A DNA stretch of 5,461 nucleotides from Pseudomonadota bacterium (GTDB lineage Bacteria > Pseudomonadota > Alphaproteobacteria > Rhizobiales > Devosiaceae): contig JAEZFJ010000254.1 in NCBI GenBank assembly GCA_023437755.1, positions 1 through 5,461 of the forward strand, read 5' to 3'. This document shows, one piece after another, positions 1 through 5,345 of the stretch. Every line of letters begins with the position of its first letter. The first letter of the stretch is position 1. A program made the translations under genes and the position numbers. Under the pieces are notes generated by a model. The model saw only the letters and a program-made list of their open reading frames with translations. It made no database searches and was not told the origin of the DNA.

Positions 1-186
1 GCCAAGCTCACCGTGCGCGACAACGGCAAGGGCATGAGCGACGACGTTCCTGGTTCAAGCATGGGCATGCGCCTGATCAAAGGCGTCGTTGCCCAGATGG
101 CCGGCACGTACAGCTTCCGCACCGAGAACGGCACCATCTTCGAGGCCGAACTGGCTCTGGAGGTTTCCGGCCACCGGAATAGCTAG
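1..186 (+). CDS. Sensor histidine kinase, C-terminal fragment (HWE/HisKA_2-like ATPase domain)
   Basis: This is the 3' end of a gene that begins before the window: frame 1 is open from base 1 to a TAG stop, giving 61 residues. The fragment shows the end of a GHKL/HATPase_c fold. An RDNGKGM motif at fragment residues 6-12 is the ATP-binding G1 box. It is followed after only a few residues by SSMGMRLIKGVVAQMAG, a G2-like glycine segment, and then a TENGTIFEAEL strand that closes the domain. The short G1-G2 distance and the 'GMRLI..V..QM.G' pattern fit the HWE/HisKA_2 kinases common in alphaproteobacteria. Such kinases autophosphorylate on histidine and pass the phosphate to a response regulator. 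The sensor part and the phospho-acceptor histidine lie outside the window, so the signal cannot be inferred. The gene converges on the DUF2934 gene with only 8 bases between the two stops. Confidence 0.82.
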   Translation, partial: AKLTVRDNGKGMSDDVPGSSMGMRLIKGVVAQMAGTYSFRTENGTIFEAELALEVSGHRNS

Positions 187-194
187 GCGCGATC

Positions 195-392
195 TCAGTG
201 TGCGGCGAAGCCGGCCTGGACCACGGGCTTGCCGCCCTCGCTCTGCTCCTCCGACACATCGAGATCGCCTTCTTCGGCGAGTTCACGTTCGGCCTGATGC
301 CAGAAGCGCTGGTCATCACCCTCCGGTGAACCCGCGGCTTGCCAAAGAGCATAGGCGCGATCCCGTATCTTGCCGTCCTTGTCGGTCTGCAT
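195..392 (-). CDS. DUF2934 family small protein
   Basis: A 65-residue protein of unknown function. Residues 8-37 (KIRDRAYALWQAAGSPEG, then FWHQAEREL) match the DUF2934 pattern as I know it: an R-A-x-x-L-W-x-A-G-x-P-x-G core followed by an F/W-W-x-x-A-E-R-E-L helix. Such proteins are frequent in alphaproteobacteria, and their role is not established. The tail (about residues 38-65) is acidic and then Gly/Ala-rich and looks disordered. The frame is open further upstream, to about base 434. I chose the ATG at 390-392 because a strong Shine-Dalgarno run (GGAGGAGGAG) lies just upstream of it and the conserved core begins soon after. There is no signal peptide or membrane segment. It lies 66 bases downstream of the SRPBCC gene on the same strand and may be co-transcribed with it. 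Confidence 0.8.
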   Translation of the reverse strand: MQTDKDGKIRDRAYALWQAAGSPEGDDQRFWHQAERELAEEGDLDVSEEQSEGGKPVVQAGFAAH

Positions 393-458
393 CGTCTCCT
401 CCTCCGGGCGGCGATTGGCCGCTCGGGGATGCAACGCGGAAGGCAGCCGCTGGTTCGG

Positions 459-935
459 TTATAGGTGTTTGGCAACTTCCTCGAGTTGGGCGGCGCAGAT
501 GCCCCAGCCCTCATGGAAGCCCATCCGCTTGTGGGCGGCCGCGTCTTCGGAGTTCCAGTGTCGGGCGATGGCGGTGTAACGCGTTCGCCCGTCGCCGATA
601 TCTTCGAAAAGCAGGATGGTGGTGAAGAACGGCTTCTCAGACGGCTGCCAGTCACCAATGTAGGCATCAGTGAACACCAGCTTCTGGTTTGGCACCACTT
701 CGAGGTACTGCCCGGGGTTCGGGTATTCGGTGCCACTCTCGTCGGCCATCGTGATGAGGCTTGCGCCCCCCGGACGGACATCCGCTTCCACAGACGGCGT
801 GCTCCAGGGGTGCGGTGCAAACCATTGCCTCAGCAGTTCTGGCTCGCTCCAGCAGCGATAAACCTTCTCGCTTGGTGCGTTGATGATGCGGATCAGCACC
901 AGGTCGCGCTCGGTGTCTTCTGTGGGGTAGATCAT
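459..935 (-). CDS. SRPBCC / AHSA1-type (activator of Hsp90 ATPase homologue 1-like) protein
   Basis: A 158-residue soluble protein of the START/Bet v1-like SRPBCC superfamily, AHSA1 type. The N-terminal strand and helix (RIINAPSEKVYRCWSEPE, residues 16-33) are the usual 'I.APPE.VW.A.TDPE' opening. They are followed by LLRQWFAPHPW (34-44) and the VRPGG turn (53-57). The end of the protein, GFHEGWGICAAQLEEVA (139-155), is the typical C-terminal helix ('M..GW...L..L'). The family forms a hydrophobic cavity that binds small lipophilic ligands, and bacterial members often have no known substrate; a true Hsp90 cochaperone role should not be assumed. The frame extends to a TTG at 972-974, but the ATG at 933-935 has a GGAG 6 bases upstream and begins close to the domain, so I prefer it. 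The gene lies 62 bases downstream of murQ on the same strand. No functional link with amino-sugar catabolism is evident. Confidence 0.85.
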   Translation of the reverse strand: MIYPTEDTERDLVLIRIINAPSEKVYRCWSEPELLRQWFAPHPWSTPSVEADVRPGGASLITMADESGTEYPNPGQYLEVVPNQKLVFTDAYIGDWQPSEKPFFTTILLFEDIGDGRTRYTAIARHWNSEDAAAHKRMGFHEGWGICAAQLEEVAKHL

Positions 936-997
936 GAAGGTCTCCGGGACGTATGCCCCTCCGACGATCCGCAACGGCCGTTTTCGACAGCGCTCCG

Positions 998-1897
998 TTA
1001 CTTGACTGCGTTGTCCGAGATCGAGGCGAGTGCCCCTCGCAGCCGCCCCCCGCTGGCCGTCAGCAGGGTGTCCGGAGCGTCTGCACCCTTTGCTGCAAGC
1101 ACCGCCGCCTTGACCGCTCCATTGGTCCGCACCAGTGCGGCCTCGGCCTCTGGTTCCGACACCGCCGCAAGGTCCATCACCATCCGCCTGGCTCGGTCGC
1201 GCAGCTTGATGTTGTCCGCCACCAGATTGACCATATAGCCGTCATGGACGTGCCCCAGGTGCACTGCCATCATGGTCGAGAGCATGTTGAGGGCGATTTT
1301 CTGCGCTGTCCCCGCGCCCATGCGGGTCGAGCCCGCCACCACTTCCGGCGGGGTTTCCAGGCAGATGCCGACTGTCACCTGCTCCAGCAGCGGCGCGCTC
1401 CGATTATTGGCGATGCCGATCGTCTTTGCTCCGGCCGCTGCTGCGGCCGCGGCGGCGGCCAGCGGATAAGGGGTGCTGCCGCTCGCGGTTACAGCGATTA
1501 GCGCATCGGTGGGGCCGACGCCGAGTCGGCGGACCTCCGCCTCGGCGGCCGCACCGTCGTCCTCGGGGGAGCCGGTCATTGCCGTCAACGCCTCTGTCCC
1601 GCCTGCAAGCAGCACCACGATCTGGTCCCGTGAGATCCCATAGGTGCCGGGCAGTTCCAGCGCATCGGCGAGTGCCATGAGCCCCGAGCTGCCGGCCGCC
1701 GCATAGAACAGCCGCCCGCCTCCGGCCAGCGCCTTGGCTGCCAGTTCAGCAGCGCGCGCGATCTCGGGAACGGCGGCCTCGGCTGCGCCTGCGGCGTCAA
1801 CTTGCGCTCGCGCCAGCACACGAAGGGCGTCATGGGGTAGTAGGGTGTCGAAGCCCACCGCCGCCGGGTGGCGCATCTCGGTTTTCCTTGCGTTCAT
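998..1897 (-). CDS. murQ: N-acetylmuramic acid 6-phosphate etherase
   Basis: A 299-residue cytoplasmic SIS-domain lyase, close to the 298 residues of E. coli MurQ. MurQ cleaves the D-lactyl ether of MurNAc-6-phosphate to give GlcNAc-6-phosphate and D-lactate, feeding cell-wall sugar into the nag pathway. Visible motifs are a sugar-phosphate loop AAGSSGL (67-73), DALELPGTYG (78-87) containing Glu81, PEDD with Glu112, ASGSTPYPL (138-146), and GSTRMGAGTAQK (189-200). Glu81 and Glu112 align with the E. coli catalytic glutamates 83 and 114, with the same 31-residue spacing. The first loop differs from the classical GAGTSGR, a variant I believe is usual in alphaproteobacterial MurQ. An alanine run (147-155) sits in the second loop region. 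The frame is open to 1996, but the ATG at 1895-1897 has AGGAGG upstream and gives the family length. The gene is divergent from the nag operon, with a TGGTAT-type operator in its promoter. GckR-like or other SIS functions are less likely. Confidence 0.9.
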   Translation of the reverse strand: MNARKTEMRHPAAVGFDTLLPHDALRVLARAQVDAAGAAEAAVPEIARAAELAAKALAGGGRLFYAAAGSSGLMALADALELPGTYGISRDQIVVLLAGGTEALTAMTGSPEDDGAAAEAEVRRLGVGPTDALIAVTASGSTPYPLAAAAAAAAAGAKTIGIANNRSAPLLEQVTVGICLETPPEVVAGSTRMGAGTAQKIALNMLSTMMAVHLGHVHDGYMVNLVADNIKLRDRARRMVMDLAAVSEPEAEAALVRTNGAVKAAVLAAKGADAPDTLLTASGGRLRGALASISDNAVK

Positions 1898-1920
1898 AAG
1901 GTCCCTCCTGCGGAGGAACT

Positions 1921-1948
1921 GTAATGCCAAAAAAATACCACTTGTCCA
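1921..1948 (-). promoter_or_regulatory. Possible murQ promoter
   Basis: On the minus strand, TGGACA at 1948-1943 is a 5/6 match to a sigma-70 -35 box. A weak -10 (CATTAC, 1926-1921) follows after 16 bases. The candidate operator fills the spacer and overlaps the -10, as expected for repression by blocking polymerase. The -10 match is poor (3/6), so this is a proposal only. Confidence 0.3.
1922..1940 (-). promoter_or_regulatory. Candidate GntR operator upstream of murQ (TGGTAT-type direct repeat)
   Basis: Read on the minus strand, the element is TGGTATTTTTTTGGCATTA: hexamers TGGTAT (1940-1935) and TGGCAT (1929-1924) in direct repeat, 11 bases (one helical turn) apart. It matches 16 of 19 positions of the element before the GntR gene and points toward murQ, ending 24 bases before the murQ ATG. 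The sequence match is seen directly. Binding by the adjacent GntR protein is inference from the paired arrangement. Confidence 0.6.
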
Positions 1949-2011
1949 GCCACGCGGCTTCGGGCCAGAGGAGTGGCTGAAGCTGGCGCCCCGCAAGCCT
2001 GTGTCTACAGG
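1946..2011. repeat. Small inverted repeats in the middle of the divergent region
   Basis: Two inverted repeats lie between the two candidate operators. CAGCCAC (1947-1953) pairs with GTGGCTG (1973-1979) across 19 bases. CCTGT (1998-2002) pairs with ACAGG (2007-2011) across GTCT. Neither matches the TGGTAT element. They could bind another regulator or be chance in GC-rich DNA. Confidence 0.25.
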
Positions 2012-2031
2012 TCATGAGGCATGAAGGGGGC

Positions 2032-2059
2032 TTGGTGAATGGTATTTTATTGGTATCAT
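2032..2059 (+). promoter_or_regulatory. Possible promoter of the gntR-nagB-II-nagA operon
   Basis: TTGGTG (2032-2037) and TATCAT (2054-2059, a 4/6 match to TATAAT) are separated by 16 bases. This would start transcription near 2066, about 30 bases before the GntR ATG. The -35 match is weak, but the AT-rich patch stands out in otherwise GC-rich sequence. The candidate operator at 2040-2058 covers the spacer and most of the -10, which fits autorepression. Confidence 0.4.
2040..2058 (+). promoter_or_regulatory. Candidate GntR operator upstream of the nag operon (TGGTAT-N5-TGGTAT)
   Basis: The element is TGGTATTTTATTGGTATCA: two perfect TGGTAT hexamers (2040-2045 and 2051-2056) in direct repeat with an 11-base period. 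A 16/19 copy sits in the murQ promoter in the opposite orientation, and I saw no other TGGTAT or ATACCA in the window. HutC-subfamily GntR repressors of amino-sugar genes (DasR, NagR/YvoA) bind TGGT-containing half-sites, usually in inverted order. The direct-repeat order here is different and notable. The regulator is inferred to be the adjacent gene product. Confidence 0.62.
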
Positions 2060-2097
2060 GTTGTGCATGTGCCCTGCGCCGATAAGGTGGCTGCGGC

Positions 2098-2904
2098 ATG
2101 GGTCGAGTGGGGAAACCAGTGTCGAATACGTCCAGCGGGTTCTTCGGTGATGGGCCGGTCGCCCTGCCGCCAGGTGGGCCACTGTATCTGCAGCTCAAGC
2201 GCTGGATAGAAGATGCCGTCCACCGCGGACAGATAAACCCGGGCGACGCACTGCCGTCCGAACGTGATCTTGCCAGCAAGGTGGACGTCTCGCGGGTGAC
2301 CGTCCGCAAGGCCGTGCTGCAACTTGTGCAGGAAGGCGTGCTGATCCAGAAGCATGGCTCGGGCACCTTCGTGGCGCCGCGCACCCAGCGCGTCGAACAA
2401 TCGCTGTCGCATCTCACGTCCTTCACCGAGGATATGGCGAGGCGCGGCATGTCGGTCCGGGCGGAGTGGCTGGATCGTGGGCGCTACGAACCCTCGCCGG
2501 AAGAGACGGTGGCGCTCGGCTTGTCGGCAGGCGAACTGGTCGCCCGCATCGCCCGTCTCCGCCTCACCGGGGAGACGCCGCTGGCTATCGAACGGGCCAG
2601 CCTCTCTGTTTCCGTGCTTCCCGATCCGGAGGCCGTTGCCGATTCTCTCTACCGGCACCTCGACCGCTCCGGCAATCGACCTGTGCGGGCACTGCAGCGA
2701 ATACGCGCCGCCAACCTCGGCGAGGCTGACGCCAGGCTGTTACAGGTTCCTGCAGGATCTGCCGGCCTCCACATCGAGCGACTGTCCTATCTTGCATCAG
2801 GACGTGTCATCGAGTTCACCCGCTCCGTGTACAGGGGCGATACCTACGATTTTGTCGCCGAACTCCGTATCGGCGCACCGACGCCTGGAGGCGCCAGAGC
2901 ATGA
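2098..2904 (+). CDS. GntR family transcriptional regulator, HutC subfamily (NagQ/NagR-like)
   Basis: A 268-residue DNA-binding regulator. Residues 28-92 are a GntR winged helix: PLYLQLKRWIEDAV (28-41), LPSERDLA (52-59), recognition helix SRVTVRKAV (65-73) and wing GSGTFV (87-92). Residues from about 105 to 262 form a UTRA effector domain, with the characteristic SFTEDM.RRG segment after the linker and a C-terminal EFTRSVYRGD.Y.F strand set. UTRA regulators beside nag genes usually sense GlcNAc-6-P or GlcN-6-P and lose DNA affinity when bound. That effector is inferred from the neighbours. The ATG at 2098 has AAGGTGG 7 bases upstream. Some 27 poorly conserved residues precede the winged helix, longer than in many homologues, so a later start is conceivable. 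Its stop overlaps the next start by 4 bases (ATGA), so the regulator heads its own operon and is probably autoregulated through the element at 2040-2058. Confidence 0.9.
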   Translation: MGRVGKPVSNTSSGFFGDGPVALPPGGPLYLQLKRWIEDAVHRGQINPGDALPSERDLASKVDVSRVTVRKAVLQLVQEGVLIQKHGSGTFVAPRTQRVEQSLSHLTSFTEDMARRGMSVRAEWLDRGRYEPSPEETVALGLSAGELVARIARLRLTGETPLAIERASLSVSVLPDPEAVADSLYRHLDRSGNRPVRALQRIRAANLGEADARLLQVPAGSAGLHIERLSYLASGRVIEFTRSVYRGDTYDFVAELRIGAPTPGGARA

Positions 2905-3932
2905 CGCTCCCCCACACCCATATGTATCGTGAAGTGCGGGAAATTCCCGCCGCCATCGCCACGTTCCTCGACCGCAGCCAGGATGTGGTCGATGCCGCTG
3001 CCGCAGCGTTGCGCGGCGTCGACCCGCATGTGGTCGCTACCATTGCTCGCGGTTCGTCCGATCACGCCGCCACCTATTTGAAGTATGCGATCGAGCTGGC
3101 GGTCGGCGTGCCGGTCGCTTCTGTCGGTCCGTCCATCGCCTCCATCTATGGCCGCTCGCTGCGCCTGGATCGCGGTGCCGCAATCGCCATTTCACAGTCC
3201 GGCAAGAGCCCTGACATCGTCGGCATGGCACAGTCGGCCCGCCGTTCGGGCGCGACGACCATTGCCATCACCAACACCGCCGGTTCCCCCCTGACCGAGG
3301 CTGCCGACTTCACCATCGAGCTGCATGCCGGTGTTGAGCAAAGTGTCGCCGCCACCAAGACCTTTGTCGCCTCGGTGGTCGCGGGCCTGGCTTTGCTCTC
3401 ACGCTGGAGTGGCGACGCCGCACTTGATCGGGCGGTGCGCGATCTTCCGGCAGCCTTGGAACTGGCCGTTGAGTGCGACTGGTCGCCGCTGATCGGGGCA
3501 CTCGATGGTCAGGATGCACTCTACGTGCTTGGTCGTGGGCCCGGCTGGGCCATCGCCAACGAGGCTGCGCTCAAGTTCAAGGAAACCTGCGGCATCCAGG
3601 CGGAATCCTACAGTTCTGCCGAAGTGATGCACGGGCCGGTCGCGATTGTGACCCAGGGGTATCCGGTGCTGGGCCTGGCAGCCCGCGATGCAGCAGAGCC
3701 TTCAGTGGCGGATATGGCCCACAAGCTTGCGGGGCAGGGGGCACTTGCCTTCCTGACCAGCGATCGTGCCGGTCCCGCGAGCCGTTTGCCGTTTGCTCCC
3801 ACCGGTCACCCCCTGACCGATCCGCTGGCGCTGGTGGTCTCGTTCTACTCCTTCGTCGAGGCTTTGGCCCGCCACCGAGGCCTCAATCCTGACGAGCCGC
3901 GGTTGCTCAAGAAGGTCACGGAGACAGTATGA
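2901..3932 (+). CDS. nagB-II: SIS-domain glucosamine-6-phosphate deaminase (NagB-II type)
   Basis: A 343-residue cytoplasmic protein with two sugar isomerase (SIS) domains, resembling the isomerase half of GlmS without its glutaminase domain. SIS domain 1 shows ARGSSDHAA (49-57), SQSGKSPD (98-105) and GVEQSVAATKTF (144-155); Glu146 corresponds to the Glu of the GlmS 'PEIGVASTKAF' motif. SIS domain 2 shows LGRGPGWAIANEAALKFKE (210-228) and AESYSSAEVMHGP (234-246). The C-terminal tail, NPDEPRLLKKVTETV, matches the GlmS-type closing loop with its lysine. In nag clusters lacking classical NagB, such proteins convert GlcN-6-P to fructose-6-P and ammonia, the step after NagA. The gene overlaps both neighbours by 4 bases (ATGA); GGAGG lies 9 bases before its ATG. 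It is often mislabelled as glutamine-fructose-6-P transaminase (AgaS- or FrlB-like enzymes are related), but the neighbours favour NagB-II. Confidence 0.87.
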   Translation: MTLPHTHMYREVREIPAAIATFLDRSQDVVDAAAAALRGVDPHVVATIARGSSDHAATYLKYAIELAVGVPVASVGPSIASIYGRSLRLDRGAAIAISQSGKSPDIVGMAQSARRSGATTIAITNTAGSPLTEAADFTIELHAGVEQSVAATKTFVASVVAGLALLSRWSGDAALDRAVRDLPAALELAVECDWSPLIGALDGQDALYVLGRGPGWAIANEAALKFKETCGIQAESYSSAEVMHGPVAIVTQGYPVLGLAARDAAEPSVADMAHKLAGQGALAFLTSDRAGPASRLPFAPTGHPLTDPLALVVSFYSFVEALARHRGLNPDEPRLLKKVTETV

Positions 3933-5092
3933 GCGACCTGACCGCCGTCATCGCTCCCCGCCTTTTCGACGGCCATCGCTGGCATCAGGACGCAGCCTTG
4001 CTGGTCGAGTGGGGCCATGTCTCGGCCGTCGTGGCGGCTGGGGAGGTGCCCGCCTCGGCTCATCGGATCGAGTTTGCCGAGGGAATGGTCGTGCCCGGCT
4101 TCGTCGACCTTCAGGTGAATGGTGGTGGTGGCGTTCTCTTCAACAACGATCCTTCGGTCGAAGCCATCCGCACCATCTGTGCAGCCCATGCACAATTCGG
4201 TACCACTGCGCTGCTGCCCACGCTGATCACCGACACAGTTCCCGTGAACGAGGCGGCCATAGCGGCAGGCGAAGCGGCAGCCGGTGAACGGGTGCCCGGC
4301 TTTCTTGGGCTGCACCTGGAGGGGCCACACCTTTCTTTCGTCCGCAAAGGGACGCACGACGCAAACCTTATCCGTCCTATGGACGAGGCAGATCTCGACC
4401 GCTTGATCCGCGCGGGGCAGAGCTTGCCCAACCTGCTCTGTACCGTAGCGGCCGAGACGGTCCCGCCCGCGCAGATCAAGGCCTTGGCCGAATCCGGCAT
4501 CATCGTCAGCATCGGCCACTCCGATGCCGGCTATGACGCGGCCAAGGCGGCCTTCCAGGCCGGCGCCCGGATGGCCACCCACCTGTTCAACGCCATGAGC
4601 CAGCTCGGCAATCGCGAACCGGGTATAGTGGGCGCCGTGCTCGACACGCCGTCAATCTTCGCCGGATTGATCGCCGACGGCATTCACGTCCATCCGGCTA
4701 GTGTGGCGGTGGCTCTTCGGGCCAAGGCCGGTCCCGGGCGCATCTTCCTTGTAACCGATGCCATGTCGCAAACCGGTACGAGTCTCACCAGCCTTACTCT
4801 CAATGGTCGCACCATTACCCGAGCCGAAGGGGCGCTCCGCCTCGCGGATGGCACTCTCGCCGGTGCTGACCTCGACATGATCGACGCCGTGCGGTTCATG
4901 CATCAGCGTATCGGCCTGCCGCTCGATGAAGCCTTGCGGATGGCGGCGCTGTACCCGGCAGAGGCCATTGGTGCTGATGCCGGGCACGGGCACCTGGGAC
5001 AGGGCGCCCTTGCCGATTTCGTTCATCTGGACGAAGAGCTCAGCGTGGCATCGACATGGATCGCAGGCCGCAGGGTCTGGTCCAGCATCTAG
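3929..5092 (+). CDS. nagA: N-acetylglucosamine-6-phosphate deacetylase
   Basis: A 387-residue amidohydrolase-superfamily enzyme of normal family length. It hydrolyses GlcNAc-6-P to GlcN-6-P and acetate in the cytoplasm, supplying the SIS deaminase encoded just upstream. The motifs appear in order: VPGFVDLQVNGGGG (55-68), HLEGPH (129-134) with metal ligand Glu131, IGHSDAGY (195-202) with His197, THLFNAM (217-223) with His218, DGIHVHP (250-256), and LVTDAM (274-279) with catalytic Asp277. These match E. coli NagA Glu131, His195, His216 and Asp273. The usual HxH of strand 1 is replaced by Gln62-x-Asn64, as in E. coli NagA, which predicts a mononuclear metal site rather than the binuclear site of the B. 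subtilis type. The start is an ATG overlapping the upstream stop (ATGA), with GGAG 5 bases before it, so translation is probably coupled. No gene follows in the remaining sequence, so it is probably last in the operon. Confidence 0.95.
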   Translation: MSDLTAVIAPRLFDGHRWHQDAALLVEWGHVSAVVAAGEVPASAHRIEFAEGMVVPGFVDLQVNGGGGVLFNNDPSVEAIRTICAAHAQFGTTALLPTLITDTVPVNEAAIAAGEAAAGERVPGFLGLHLEGPHLSFVRKGTHDANLIRPMDEADLDRLIRAGQSLPNLLCTVAAETVPPAQIKALAESGIIVSIGHSDAGYDAAKAAFQAGARMATHLFNAMSQLGNREPGIVGAVLDTPSIFAGLIADGIHVHPASVAVALRAKAGPGRIFLVTDAMSQTGTSLTSLTLNGRTITRAEGALRLADGTLAGADLDMIDAVRFMHQRIGLPLDEALRMAALYPAEAIGADAGHGHLGQGALADFVHLDEELSVASTWIAGRRVWSSI

Positions 5093-5209
5093 ATTCTGGC
5101 CGCCTCAGCAGAGCCGATTCCACCTTTGAGGCACAATTCCGCCAGACATGGGGCTGGGCTGGATTGCGGGTGTTCCATGTACTGGCAACAATTCTCGGCC
5201 GTTTCAGGC

Positions 5210-5235
5210 CGGCCGGAACCCAGGAAATCCGGCCG
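5210..5235 (+). terminator. Possible hairpin terminator downstream of nagA
   Basis: A perfect 8-base GC-rich inverted repeat, CGGCCGGA (5210-5217) and TCCGGCCG (5228-5235), encloses a 10-base loop and starts 118 bases after the nagA stop. It is followed by TCTTAACC rather than a true T-run, so it is a weak intrinsic terminator candidate. It may instead be an mRNA-stabilising hairpin or chance. Confidence 0.3.
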
Positions 5236-5276
5236 TCTTAACCGCTCGTTCAGCCATATTAACAGGAGGTTTCCGG

Positions 5277-5345
5277 TTGTGTGCTGAATCTGCAACATCC
5301 GGTTTGCAACCATATTGCTTCTCCCCGAAAACGGCCTTTGCGTGA
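5277..5345 (+). CDS. Possible 22-residue leader peptide ORF (weak)
   Basis: A perfect AGGAGG (5264-5269) lies 7 bases before a TTG that opens a 22-codon frame ending in TGA (begins MCAESATSGLQPY). The ribosome-binding site is the best one in the region, but the start codon is a rare one, the peptide matches nothing I know and no promoter is clear. It could be a leader peptide for a gene beyond the window, or the AGGAGG may be chance. Confidence 0.15.
   Translation: MCAESATSGLQPYCFSPKTAFA

Noticed and set aside
77..820. A 247-residue Arg/Pro/Ser-rich open frame on the minus strand
   Set aside because: It overlaps the kinase, DUF2934 and SRPBCC genes out of frame, and its composition is typical of a wrong-frame reading of GC-rich DNA.
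973..982. AACGGCCGTT palindrome between murQ and the SRPBCC gene as a terminator
   Set aside because: It is a 10-base perfect palindrome with no loop and no T-run in the direction of transcription, so it is not a credible intrinsic terminator.
465..1238. A 257-residue open frame on the plus strand
   Set aside because: It is antisense to the SRPBCC gene and murQ, both well supported, and shows no family motif.
1435..1465. GCC/GCG-rich low-complexity stretch as a possible repeat element
   Set aside because: It simply encodes the nine-alanine run of MurQ (residues 147-155) with mixed alanine codons, and it keeps the frame.
3845..4582. A 245-residue open frame on the minus strand opposite nagA
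   Set aside because: It lies antisense to a gene with all its family motifs, has no recognisable domain, and long antisense frames are expected at this GC content.
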